Assembly: GCA_949739465.1 (NCBI GenBank)
Contig: CATIYQ010000101.1
Location: 1-13,792 of the forward strand
Source of the DNA: an uncultured Peptococcaceae bacterium
GTDB lineage: Bacteria > Bacillota > Dehalobacteriia > UBA4068 > JAAVYR01
DNA: 13,792 bases
Direction of reading: 5' to 3'
Shown here: piece after piece, positions 8,133 to 13,792 of the stretch
How the letters are laid out: each line of letters starts with the position of its first letter
Numbering within the stretch: position 1 is the stretch's first letter
Notes under the pieces: generated by a model
Seen by the model: only the letters and a program-made list of their open reading frames with translations
What the model was told of the DNA's origin: nothing
Database searches by the model: none
Position numbers and translations under genes: made by a program

Positions 8133-8168
8133 AGAGCAGATAAGGACGTTTTTGCCCCTATCTACTCT
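8133..8168 (-). terminator. Hairpin with T-rich tail upstream of the terminase genes
   Basis: Arms 8133-8145 and 8157-8168 pair over twelve positions with one mismatch and one bulged base, with an 11-base loop. On the minus strand the stem is followed by TCTTTTTAC, as in a Rho-independent terminator. It lies about 120 bases after the RinA-like stop and about 100 bases before the small-terminase start, so it could be a terminator or an attenuator for the late operon. Confidence 0.5.
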
Positions 8169-8181
8169 CTTTCACAATGCC

Positions 8182-8208
8182 ATATTACCACGGAAATTAG
8201 ACCCTCAA
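8182..8208 (-). promoter_or_regulatory. Candidate late promoter just upstream of the hairpin
   Basis: On the minus strand TTGAGG at 8208-8203 and TAATAT at 8187-8182 are separated by 15 bases, or TTTGAG and TAATAT by 16. The -10 is good but the -35 is weak and the spacing is short, as in activator-dependent promoters. It lies between the RinA-like activator gene and the terminase genes, where a late promoter would be expected. Confidence 0.35.
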
Positions 8209-8239
8209 AACACAATCTGTTTTTAAAATTTATTTTTTT

Positions 8240-8288
8240 TTCTTCCCGTCATTCTGAAGGTCAGTAACGAGGTCTCATCCTTCCTTTC
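8240..8288. repeat. Possible dispersed intergenic repeat (GTCATTCTGA type)
   Basis: This stretch contains CGTCATTCTGAAGG and, about 15 bases further on, GAGGTCTCATCC. It resembles the short GTCATTCTGA...-type repeats that are scattered in many bacterial genomes. Only one copy is present in the window, so the call rests on resemblance. Confidence 0.2.
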
Positions 8289-8699
8289 TTATGGCAATTC
8301 CAAGTTTTCTGCCACCAAGCGAATAAAGTCACTGTGCCAATGTCCCGCTGTGTTGACATGACAAGGAATCCGCATTGCCGCTCCGGCTATGGTGTATTTC
8401 TTATCAAAATAGACCAGTTGAATCATCTTAAGTCGATGGTCCGCGTTTTCCGGATGGCGTTTCTTCGTTTTGTCTATGGCTTTCTTCACCGCTTCATACT
8501 TTTTTTGTTTGTTAGGCGATAGGGTTTTACAGGCAGTTGTCTCCACAGGACGACAGACCCTTCCTTTCGAAGACACCCGTTCTCCATATATACCCGTAAC
8601 CCTTTGCTCTTTCAATTTTTCCAGTTCTCTGCACAACCCCGGATATTCCGCTACAATATGCTTGACATAGCTCCACCAAGGCGGTTTGTTTTCACCCAT
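8289..8699 (-). CDS. RinA/ArpU-like phage late transcription activator
   Basis: The 136-residue basic protein starts with PPWWSYVKHIVAEYPGL and ends with a helix-turn-helix-like segment, FDKKYTIAGAAMRIPCHVNTAGHWHSDFIRLVAENL. This arrangement is typical of the RinA/ArpU-type late activators of Gram-positive phages, which turn on the packaging and structural operon. Its place just upstream of the terminase genes fits that job. GGGAG lies nine bases before the ATG at 8699. The gene follows the sigma-like gene by 56 bases in the same direction, and a hairpin with a T-rich tail follows it before the terminase genes. Family membership is assigned by pattern, not by a search. Confidence 0.8.
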   Translation of the reverse strand: MGENKPPWWSYVKHIVAEYPGLCRELEKLKEQRVTGIYGERVSSKGRVCRPVETTACKTLSPNKQKKYEAVKKAIDKTKKRHPENADHRLKMIQLVYFDKKYTIAGAAMRIPCHVNTAGHWHSDFIRLVAENLELP

Positions 8700-8755
8700 A
8701 AAATCAAGCTCCCTTCAAAATATTTTCACTATATAGGTCAGAAGGTGTTGATTTT

Positions 8756-9175
8756 TTAAGTATTTTTCTGTAATGTTTTTTGTAGATTTTGCAGATTTTT
8801 CTTTATTCGCTGAGAAACAGCGCTTTCCGATATTTCATAGAGCGCCGCGATTTGCCATAGTTTCCAGTTGCAAAAGAACCGTAGAAAGAGGACCTGTCTG
8901 TCCATGGGTTTTAACGCCCGTAAAGCGGCATATAATTGTTGGATATCTGTTTGCGCTAAAATATGCTCTTCCGGTTGTTTCCCCTTTGACGATTCCTTCT
9001 GCTGTAATAATCGTTCACTGACGCCCTCTATGAGTTGGATATTGGCAAGATGACGACTATCCTGCCGTCTTTCACTGCTCTGTCGACGGCGGTCTTTCTG
9101 TAAATATTGCCGTATATTTTGGTTCATTGTCGCATTTTCATATAAATCATCGAATTTTGTCGCATTCTTTTTCAT
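8756..9175 (-). CDS. Sigma-70 region-4-like transcription regulator
   Basis: The 139-residue protein is a polar, arginine- and glutamine-rich sequence for the first 75 residues, followed by a clear sigma-70 region 4 type helix-turn-helix at about 80-133: LKPMDRQVLFLRFF, then LWQIAALYEISESAVSQRIKKNL. Region 4 normally contacts the -35 element. Region 2, needed for melting and core binding, is absent, so this is either a DNA-binding activator or a diverged small sigma-like protein. The ATG at 9175 has GGAGG nine bases upstream; the frame is open to 9247 but that extension crosses GC-rich untranslated-looking sequence. It is the first gene of the leftward cluster and probably controls it together with the RinA-like product. 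Confidence 0.8.
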   Translation of the reverse strand: MKKNATKFDDLYENATMNQNIRQYLQKDRRRQSSERRQDSRHLANIQLIEGVSERLLQQKESSKGKQPEEHILAQTDIQQLYAALRALKPMDRQVLFLRFFCNWKLWQIAALYEISESAVSQRIKKNLQNLQKTLQKNT

Positions 9176-9255
9176 AAAAAATAACCTCCGTTTCTTTTCA
9201 ATCAGAAATAGAGGTTTAGGGGCGGCGCCCGAATGCGATAAAAACAACAGATAAA

Positions 9256-9284
9256 GAAAAAGCCTGTATCAAACAGGCTTTTTC
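9256..9284. terminator. Strong bidirectional terminator hairpin
   Basis: A perfect 12-base stem (9256-9267 with 9273-9284) with a 5-base loop and A-rich and T-rich flanks reads as a Rho-independent terminator in both directions. It stands just upstream of the sigma-like gene, roughly at the presumed boundary of the phage module. Confidence 0.8.
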
Positions 9285-9301
9285 CTAAATTAACAATCCA
9301 T

Positions 9302-9330
9302 ATAATACTATTGCATGCAAAATCACACAA
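9302..9330 (-). promoter_or_regulatory. Candidate leftward promoter with a palindromic operator
   Basis: On the minus strand TTGTGT at 9330-9325 and TATTAT at 9307-9302 are separated by exactly 17 bases. The spacer holds a perfect 10-base palindrome, TTGCATGCAA, at 9311-9320, a likely repressor or activator site. The only gene downstream is the sigma-like gene, with the hairpin at 9284-9256 in its leader. Confidence 0.4.
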
Positions 9331-9337
9331 AAAAAAG

Positions 9338-9361
9338 ACTTGCTGTAAGCACAAGTTTTTT
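9338..9361 (-). terminator. Weaker hairpin followed by a run of T on the minus strand
   Basis: ACTTG at 9338-9342 pairs with CAAGT at 9352-9356; on the minus strand a run of eight T follows, and on the plus strand six. It looks like a weak Rho-independent terminator that could end a leftward transcript from 9360-9460, or a rightward one arriving from the phage side. Confidence 0.4.
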
Positions 9362-9711
9362 ACGGCTAAATTACAGGTCCGCATTCTCGGACAACAGAAA
9401 GTAAGTCGCATGTTTCGCCTTTTCCTAAGAAAATGTGACAAATTATGTCAATATCTGGAGAATGAAGTAAGAATTTGAAGAATAATAGTATATAGCTATC
9501 ATAAAATAGCCATGTGAACTTTTCCGTCGAATAATGACGATTTTTGTTAATATTTTCCACAAAAAACTGACAAGAAACAACAGAAATTGACCGAATTCTA
9601 CAAATTTTGTCGACATTTTTCCAGGAAAGCCCAAAGAAAAGAGCAGGACATACCCTGAAAAAAGCGAATTTTATGGTATCGATATAAAAATCATTTGCGA
9701 GGAGTCTCCTT

Positions 9712-10647
9712 ATGGATAGCTTTCTACTAGCGTTAAATATTGTGCTGCCTTTGTTTTGTCTCTTATTATTAGGGCTTTTTTTAAAGACACAGGGGCTAAT
9801 GCCCGCCCCCTTTGTGAAACAATTAAACGCCGTTTTGTTTAAGGCGTTTTTTCCAACGATTATTTTCTACAATATTTACAATTCCGCCGATACCGTTACC
9901 TTTAATCCAAAAACGATTTTGTTTTTTATTGGCTGCATTTTGCTATCCTTTTTCTTTCTTTGCTGGTTTATCCCCCGCATTGAAGAGGAGCAGTCCTACC
10001 GCGGCGTGATGATTCAGGGCATCTTCCGCAGCAATTTTGTGTTGTTTGGGCTTCCCATCACCGCCAGCGTCTATGACAATCAATTAGGTACGACCGCCAT
10101 ACTCATTGCCTTTGTAGTACCACTTTTTAATGTGCTGTCCGTGGTTATTTTAGAAAGCTTCCGCGGTCAAAAACCTTCTGTAAAAAATATTATCAAAGGC
10201 GTTATCACCAACCCGTTGATTATCGGCTCTATTATTGGTATTGCCTTTCTTGCCACAGGCATAAAGCTACCATTGTTTTTAGAAAAAACTATTTCTGATG
10301 TGGCAGGCGTTACCACACCGCTGGCGTTGATTGTTTTGGGCGCGTCTTTCGATTTCAAAAGCGCCAATGCCAATCGCAGGAAATTAGCCTTTTGCGTAAT
10401 CAGCAGACTGCTAATTTGTCCCGCCGTTTTTCTGCCCATTGGGATTTTATTCGGTCTCCGTCAGGTAGAGCTGTTGGCGTTTGTCAGCATGCTGTCCGCG
10501 CCCACCTCCGTTTCCACCTTTACCATGGCCCAGCAAATGGAGGGAGATAGTGACCTGGCAGGGCAGATTGTTGTTTTCACCTCTATGCTTTCTGCTTTTA
10601 CTATTTTCCTGTGGATTTTCCTCATTAGCCAATTAGGACTTTTATAA
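9712..10647 (+). CDS. AEC-family (auxin efflux carrier / malate permease-like) transporter
   Basis: The 311-residue product is a membrane protein with about ten hydrophobic segments (roughly residues 4-23, 40-55, 68-88, 105-118, 128-147, 166-182, 198-213, 226-247, 252-268 and 286-308). Family-type sequence includes RSNFVLFGLPI at 106-116, TTPLALIVLGASF at 201-213, and APTSVSTFTMAQQM at 263-276 in the region that in AEC carriers forms the crossed helices of the second half. These proteins export or exchange small organic anions such as malate; the substrate here cannot be told. GAGGAG lies seven bases before the ATG. It is transcribed away from the phage module and is followed by its own terminator, so it appears to be a single-gene unit of the host. 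Confidence 0.9.
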   Translation: MDSFLLALNIVLPLFCLLLLGLFLKTQGLMPAPFVKQLNAVLFKAFFPTIIFYNIYNSADTVTFNPKTILFFIGCILLSFFFLCWFIPRIEEEQSYRGVMIQGIFRSNFVLFGLPITASVYDNQLGTTAILIAFVVPLFNVLSVVILESFRGQKPSVKNIIKGVITNPLIIGSIIGIAFLATGIKLPLFLEKTISDVAGVTTPLALIVLGASFDFKSANANRRKLAFCVISRLLICPAVFLPIGILFGLRQVELLAFVSMLSAPTSVSTFTMAQQMEGDSDLAGQIVVFTSMLSAFTIFLWIFLISQLGLL

Positions 10648-10680
10648 ACACTCCCCTTTTGCATACACCATACAAGATAC

Positions 10681-10722
10681 AATGCCATGTTTTCCCAGCT
10701 ATCATTTGCAAAACATGGCATT
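10681..10722 (+). terminator. Terminator of the AEC transporter gene
   Basis: A perfect 13-base stem (10681-10693 with 10710-10722), loop of 16 bases, followed by TT and then AC. It stands 33 bases after the transporter stop. The T-run is short, but the stem itself ends in A and T runs. The putP -35 element lies at the end of its loop and the spacer of that promoter overlaps the right arm. Confidence 0.7.
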
Positions 10723-10734
10723 TTACTGTATAAT
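10706..10734 (+). promoter_or_regulatory. Promoter of putP
   Basis: TTGCAA at 10706-10711 and a perfect TATAAT at 10729-10734 are separated by 17 bases, a good vegetative-sigma promoter pointing at the symporter gene 56 bases on. It overlaps the right arm of the preceding terminator hairpin. Confidence 0.7.
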
Positions 10735-10762
10735 GATACAAATTATCTTTTTCGTGTATCAT
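10733..10762. promoter_or_regulatory. Inverted repeat at the putP transcription start (operator or leader hairpin)
   Basis: ATGATACA at 10733-10740 and TGTATCAT at 10755-10762 form an exact 8-base inverted repeat with 14 bases between. It begins at the end of the -10 box and covers the expected start of transcription, a place typical for repressor binding. Alternatively it forms a small hairpin in the mRNA leader. Confidence 0.45.
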
Positions 10763-10789
10763 CAAAATGAATTGTAAAGGAGAATGTCC

Positions 10790-12283
10790 ATGAATGTAGA
10801 TTGGCAAATCTTATCTTCCTTAGTTTTGTACTTACTATTTATGGTCGGCATCGGTTTTTATTTTTACGGCAAAAATAATACCCCTACCGATTATTTTTTA
10901 GGCAATCGTAAGCTGGGGGCTTGGGTTACTTCCATGTCCGCCCAAGCTTCCGATATGTCCGGCTGGATGCTTATGGGGCTGCCCGGCGCTGTTTATCTTT
11001 CCGGCTTCCCAGAAGCATGGACCGCCATTGGGCTAGCATTGGGTACTTATTTCAACTGGCTTTTGGTGGCAAAACGGTTGCGCCAATATACCAAAGTATC
11101 CGGAGATTCCATTACTCTGCCGGAGTTTTTCTCTAACCGTTTCCGTGATGACAGCGGCATTTTACGGATTCTTTGTTCTATTTTCATCATTATTTTCTAT
11201 TTATTCTATACAGCGTCCGGCTTTGTGGCAGGGGCGAAGTTGTTTGCCAGCGTATTCGGCATGACCTATCTGAGCGGTTTGTTGCTTTCCGCCTGTATTA
11301 TCGTTGTGTATACCTTTGCCGGCGGTTTCCTTGCTGTTTGCTGGACAGACTTTTTCCAAGGTCTTTTGATGCTCTTTGCCGTTGTCCTGGTACCGGGCAT
11401 GGCCATTAAGTCTATGGGCGGCTTTGGCGCCACCATCGACCAGATTAACGCCTATAACCCCAATTTGCTGAATATGCTGACAGACGCCACCGGCGCGCCT
11501 ATTGCAGCGCTGACCATTGCTTCCGGTCTTGCTTGGGGATTAGGCTATTTCGGACAGCCTCACATCTTAGTCCGCTTCATGGGCATTGCAAATCCTAACA
11601 CCGTGAAAAAATCCCGTCGTATCGCTACCGTTTGGGTTATCTTCGCGCTGATTTGCGCCGTACTTATCGGTTTGGTTGGTCGGGTGTTTATTGCAGAGGA
11701 TTTATCTGCCACCGCCGGGGAAACCATTTATATCACCATGGTCTTAAAGTTGTTCCCGGGTATCATTGCCGGTCTCTTCTTAGCCGCGCTTCTTGCCGCA
11801 GTGATGTCCACTGCCGACTCTCAGCTTTTGGTTGCAGCCTCCTCTGTTACGGGAGACTTCTATAAACACCTTTTGCGGAAAAACGCTTCCGATAAAGAAT
11901 TGATGTGGGTCAGCCGTATGGTCGTTGTGATTATCGCCGTCATTGCCGCATTCATTGCTACCGACCAAGATAGCATTGTTTACCAGTTGGTATCTTTTGC
12001 TTGGGCAGGCTTTGGTTCTACTTTCGGTCCCCTCATTGTCTTCTCCCTGTTCTGGCGGAGAATGAACAAAGCAGGGGCTGTTGCCGGCATTATCAGCGGC
12101 GGCGTTACTGCTATCGCATGGCATATGCTAGGTCAGAATGTAGGCGGCATTTTCAAATTATACGAATTGTTGCCAGGCTTTGTCGTTTCTTCACTGTTCA
12201 TCGTTGTGGTTAGCTTATTGACCAAAGCCCCTTCCCAAGCTATTACCGATGAATTTGACCGCTATCCACAGTGTCAAGACTAA
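10790..12283 (+). CDS. putP: Sodium/proline symporter
   Basis: The 497-residue product is a sodium:solute symporter of the PutP type that brings proline into the cell with sodium. It has about 13 hydrophobic segments. The Na+/substrate signature in the second segment, SAQASDMSGWMLMGLPGAV at 50-68, carries Asp55, Ser57 and Gly58, and the MSTADSQLLVAASS segment carries Ser340 and Thr341, the same numbers as the key residues of E. coli PutP as I know them. Nothing is missing, so it should be functional. The start at 10790 is preferred: AAGGAG at 10777-10782 is seven bases before it, whereas it is only one base from the ATG at 10784. The gene has its own promoter and terminator, and may serve proline nutrition or osmoprotection. 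Confidence 0.93.
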   Translation: MNVDWQILSSLVLYLLFMVGIGFYFYGKNNTPTDYFLGNRKLGAWVTSMSAQASDMSGWMLMGLPGAVYLSGFPEAWTAIGLALGTYFNWLLVAKRLRQYTKVSGDSITLPEFFSNRFRDDSGILRILCSIFIIIFYLFYTASGFVAGAKLFASVFGMTYLSGLLLSACIIVVYTFAGGFLAVCWTDFFQGLLMLFAVVLVPGMAIKSMGGFGATIDQINAYNPNLLNMLTDATGAPIAALTIASGLAWGLGYFGQPHILVRFMGIANPNTVKKSRRIATVWVIFALICAVLIGLVGRVFIAEDLSATAGETIYITMVLKLFPGIIAGLFLAALLAAVMSTADSQLLVAASSVTGDFYKHLLRKNASDKELMWVSRMVVVIIAVIAAFIATDQDSIVYQLVSFAWAGFGSTFGPLIVFSLFWRRMNKAGAVAGIISGGVTAIAWHMLGQNVGGIFKLYELLPGFVVSSLFIVVVSLLTKAPSQAITDEFDRYPQCQD

Positions 12284-12298
12284 TTTATCTGCAAATAA

Positions 12299-12335
12299 AA
12301 AAAGCGTACCTGATGTTATATCAGATACGCTTTTT
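12299..12335. terminator. Bidirectional terminator between putP and clpC
   Basis: Arms 12299-12314 and 12320-12335 pair over 16 positions with one mismatch around a 5-base loop. The stem is flanked by an A-run on the left and TTTTTCTTTT on the right, so it can terminate putP on the plus strand and the convergent Clp gene on the minus strand. Confidence 0.85.
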
Positions 12336-12356
12336 CTTTTTATTGTAATAGGAGGA

Positions 12357-13792
12357 TTATTTTTCTTCAGACGCTGCCTCTTGGACTGCTGTCCCTTTGT
12401 CTGTTTCACTAACTTTCGTGAAGACGATTTTCCCGTCTGTCGCCGTTACCAGCACATTGTCTCCCGCTGTAAATTTTCCGGCAAGAATTTCTTCTGCCAG
12501 CGGGTCTTCGATTTCCCGTACAATGGTTCGCCGCAGTGGTCTTGCGCCAAATTCACTGTCATAGCCGTTTTGCGCAAGAATATCCAATACCCCGTCTTCT
12601 ACTTGCAGAGTGATGTTTTGTTCTGCCAGCCGTTTTTCTACCGCAGTCAGCATCAAGCAGGCAATGTTTCTGATTTCTGCTTGGGTCAAGCTGTGGAAGA
12701 CGATGATTTCATCGATTCTGTTTAAGAATTCCGGACGGAAAACATTTTTTAAGTCTCCCATCACTTTGGCTTTCATGTCTTCATAGGAGTTGGTCTCTTC
12801 CGGCTGCTGGCTGGAGATGAAGCCCATAGCGTTTGTTTTTGCTCCGGCAATGGACCGCGCCCCCACATTGGAGGTCATGATGATAACGGTGTTGCGGAAG
12901 TCCACCAACCGTCCTTGAGAGTCTGTGAGCCGTCCGTCTTCTAATACCTGCAATAAGATGTTAAATACATCCGGGTGTGCCTTTTCGATTTCATCTAAGA
13001 GAACAATGGAATAAGGACGACGACGTACCGCTTCTGTAAGCTGCCCGCCTTCATCATAGCCCACATAGCCGGGAGGCGCGCCTACCAAGCGGGATACAGC
13101 GTGCTTTTCCATGTATTCACTCATATCAATACGAATGAGAGAATCTTCCGAGCCGAAAAGGGCTTCGCCTAATGCCCGCGCCAGTTCTGTTTTACCAACG
13201 CCTGTGGGTCCTAAGAAGAGGAAGGACCCAATAGGACGTTTAGCGTCTTTTAAGCCGGCTTTGCCGCGGCGCACGGCTCTCGCAATGCTTTTTACCGCTT
13301 CCTCCTGACCGATGACTCGCTTGTGCAGGATATCTTCCATTTGCAGGAGCCGTTCCATTTCCTGCTGTTGGAGACGGGAGACTGGGATTCCCGTCCAGCG
13401 AGAGAGGACTTGGGCGATTTCTTCTTCCCCCACTTCGCCATTTTTCCCCGCCGCTTGTTTTTCCCATTCGGTGCGAGTTGCCGTTAATTTTTGACTCAGT
13501 TCTTTTTCTGCGTCTCGGAGCTGCGCCGCCTTTTCAAAGTCTTGCCCGACGATAGCAGCCTGCTTTTCTTTTTGGAGTTCCGTCAGCTTGTTTTCCATTT
13601 CCTTCACGTCAGGAGGCGCCGTGATACCGTCTAACCGCACTTTGGACGCCGCTTCGTCAATGAGGTCGATAGCTTTGTCCGGCAGGAATCGGTCAGAAAT
13701 GTACCGTTGAGAGAGTTTTACCGCCGCTTCCAGCGCTGCGTCAGTGATTTTCACCCGATGGTGGGCTTCATATTTATCCCGCAACCCTTGTA
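12357..13792 (-). CDS. clpC: ClpC-type Clp protease ATP-binding subunit, C-terminal part
   Basis: The gene runs off the right edge; about 478 codons are visible, starting inside the first AAA+ module. Counting from codon 13784-13782, the visible part holds a UVR-like coiled coil segment at 61-101 (typical of ClpC, unlike ClpB), then the second AAA+ domain with Walker A GPTGVGKT at 192-199, Walker B IVLLDE at 260-265, TSN sensor 1 at 304-306, an FLNRID arginine-finger segment at 353-358 and GARPLRR sensor 2 at 413-419. An MGF tripeptide at 320-322 fits the loop that docks on ClpP. The protein unfolds substrates for ClpP and takes part in stress response and protein quality control. Whether a ctsR-mcsAB operon lies upstream cannot be seen. 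Confidence 0.93.
   Translation of the reverse strand, partial: QGLRDKYEAHHRVKITDAALEAAVKLSQRYISDRFLPDKAIDLIDEAASKVRLDGITAPPDVKEMENKLTELQKEKQAAIVGQDFEKAAQLRDAEKELSQKLTATRTEWEKQAAGKNGEVGEEEIAQVLSRWTGIPVSRLQQQEMERLLQMEDILHKRVIGQEEAVKSIARAVRRGKAGLKDAKRPIGSFLFLGPTGVGKTELARALGEALFGSEDSLIRIDMSEYMEKHAVSRLVGAPPGYVGYDEGGQLTEAVRRRPYSIVLLDEIEKAHPDVFNILLQVLEDGRLTDSQGRLVDFRNTVIIMTSNVGARSIAGAKTNAMGFISSQQPEETNSYEDMKAKVMGDLKNVFRPEFLNRIDEIIVFHSLTQAEIRNIACLMLTAVEKRLAEQNITLQVEDGVLDILAQNGYDSEFGARPLRRTIVREIEDPLAEEILAGKFTAGDNVLVTATDGKIVFTKVSETDKGTAVQEAASEEK

Larger units (their letters stand above)
1..9250 (-). mobile_element. Prophage late (head morphogenesis) module, partial
   Basis: A single-direction run of phage head genes occupies this stretch: late regulators, small and large terminase, portal, maturation protease, scaffold, cement protein, major capsid protein and head-tail connectors. 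Gene order and families match tailed phages of Gram-positive bacteria with an XkdF-type protease and a Mu gp29-like portal. The module continues beyond the left edge. Its right limit is inferred from the switch to plus-strand host-type transporter genes after 9711; no attachment-site repeat could be defined. No integrase, repressor or replication gene is present, so whether this is a complete prophage cannot be decided from this window. Confidence 0.9.
9285..9711. other. AT-rich non-coding region between phage module and host transporter
   Basis: No credible gene was found in these 427 bases; the open frames here are short, lack ribosome binding sites and have unlikely composition. Besides the promoter candidate and the weak terminator described separately, it holds an inverted repeat GTCCG-CGGAC at 9377-9392, a palindrome TGACA-AATTA-TGTCA at 9436-9450 and a GCTAT-ATAGC repeat at 9494-9510. 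It should also contain the promoter of the AEC transporter gene, but no convincing -35/-10 pair was found. The phage-host joint probably lies here. Confidence 0.6.

Noticed and set aside
9127..9166. Direct repeat TTGTCGCATT twice, 30 bases apart, with a loosely similar TTTTGTCGACATTTTT near 9605, considered as attachment or binding sites
   Set aside because: Both exact copies lie inside the coding start of the sigma-like gene and encode the same NAT tripeptide; the third copy is only partly similar, so chance or codon reuse is enough.
9377..9460. Possible riboswitch in the gap, because of the GTCCG/CGGAC stem and purine-rich flanks
   Set aside because: Compared from memory with preQ1, cyclic-di-GMP, glycine, THF and ZTP consensus patterns; none fits, and there is no properly placed gene downstream on the minus strand.
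9202..9634. Three short minus-strand open frames in the phage-host gap
   Set aside because: They cross the strong hairpin or AT-rich repeats, have cysteine- and phenylalanine-rich translations and no clear ribosome binding sites.
12357..13792. ClpB or ClpE instead of ClpC
   Set aside because: A UVR-like segment precedes the second AAA+ domain and an MGF loop for ClpP docking is present; the long ClpB middle domain and the ClpE zinc finger region are not seen in the visible part.

Overview
The window looks like a bacterial chromosome carrying the head end of a tailed-phage prophage next to ordinary host genes. The host is probably a low-to-medium GC member of the Bacillota. Evidence for this is strong AGGAGG-type ribosome binding sites on nearly every gene, a ClpC-type (UVR-containing) Clp ATPase, and RinA-like and XkdF-like phage genes typical of Gram-positive phages. 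A Negativicutes host is possible, but nothing here proves it.

Positions 1 to about 9250, all on the minus strand, form a compact phage late operon read right to left. The order is: sigma-70 region-4-like regulator (9175-8756), RinA-like late activator (8699-8289), small-terminase-like protein (8035-7727), large terminase (7693-6302), portal (6287-5028), XkdF-type prohead protease (5003-4581), scaffold-like protein (4527-3763), capsid cement protein (3727-3335), major capsid protein (3320-2262), three small connector and head-completion proteins (2250-1106), a probable tail terminator (1113-196), a small conserved protein (199-8), and the first codons of another gene running off the left edge. 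Most gene junctions overlap or are only tens of bases long, so the genes are probably co-transcribed. Together they package DNA and build the head and head-tail joint. Tail, lysis and integration genes are not in the window.

The late operon is not preceded by an early region. No integrase, repressor or replication genes lie to the right of the sigma-like gene. Instead there is about 430 bases of AT-rich non-coding DNA, then a host AEC-family transporter (9712-10647, plus strand), a PutP-type sodium/proline symporter (10790-12283, plus strand), and the C-terminal two thirds of a ClpC-type ATPase (12357 to the right edge, minus strand). The element is therefore either a remnant that lost its early half, an element arranged with its late head genes at one chromosomal end, or a domesticated particle.

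Regulatory structure is rich around the joint. A leftward promoter candidate with a 10-base perfect palindrome in its spacer is followed by a strong hairpin ahead of the sigma-like gene. A second promoter-plus-hairpin arrangement lies ahead of the terminase genes. The putP promoter is nested in the terminator hairpin of the preceding transporter gene. No CRISPR array, tRNA, rRNA or insertion sequence was seen. Apart from these arrangements I see no convincing new biological system in the window.
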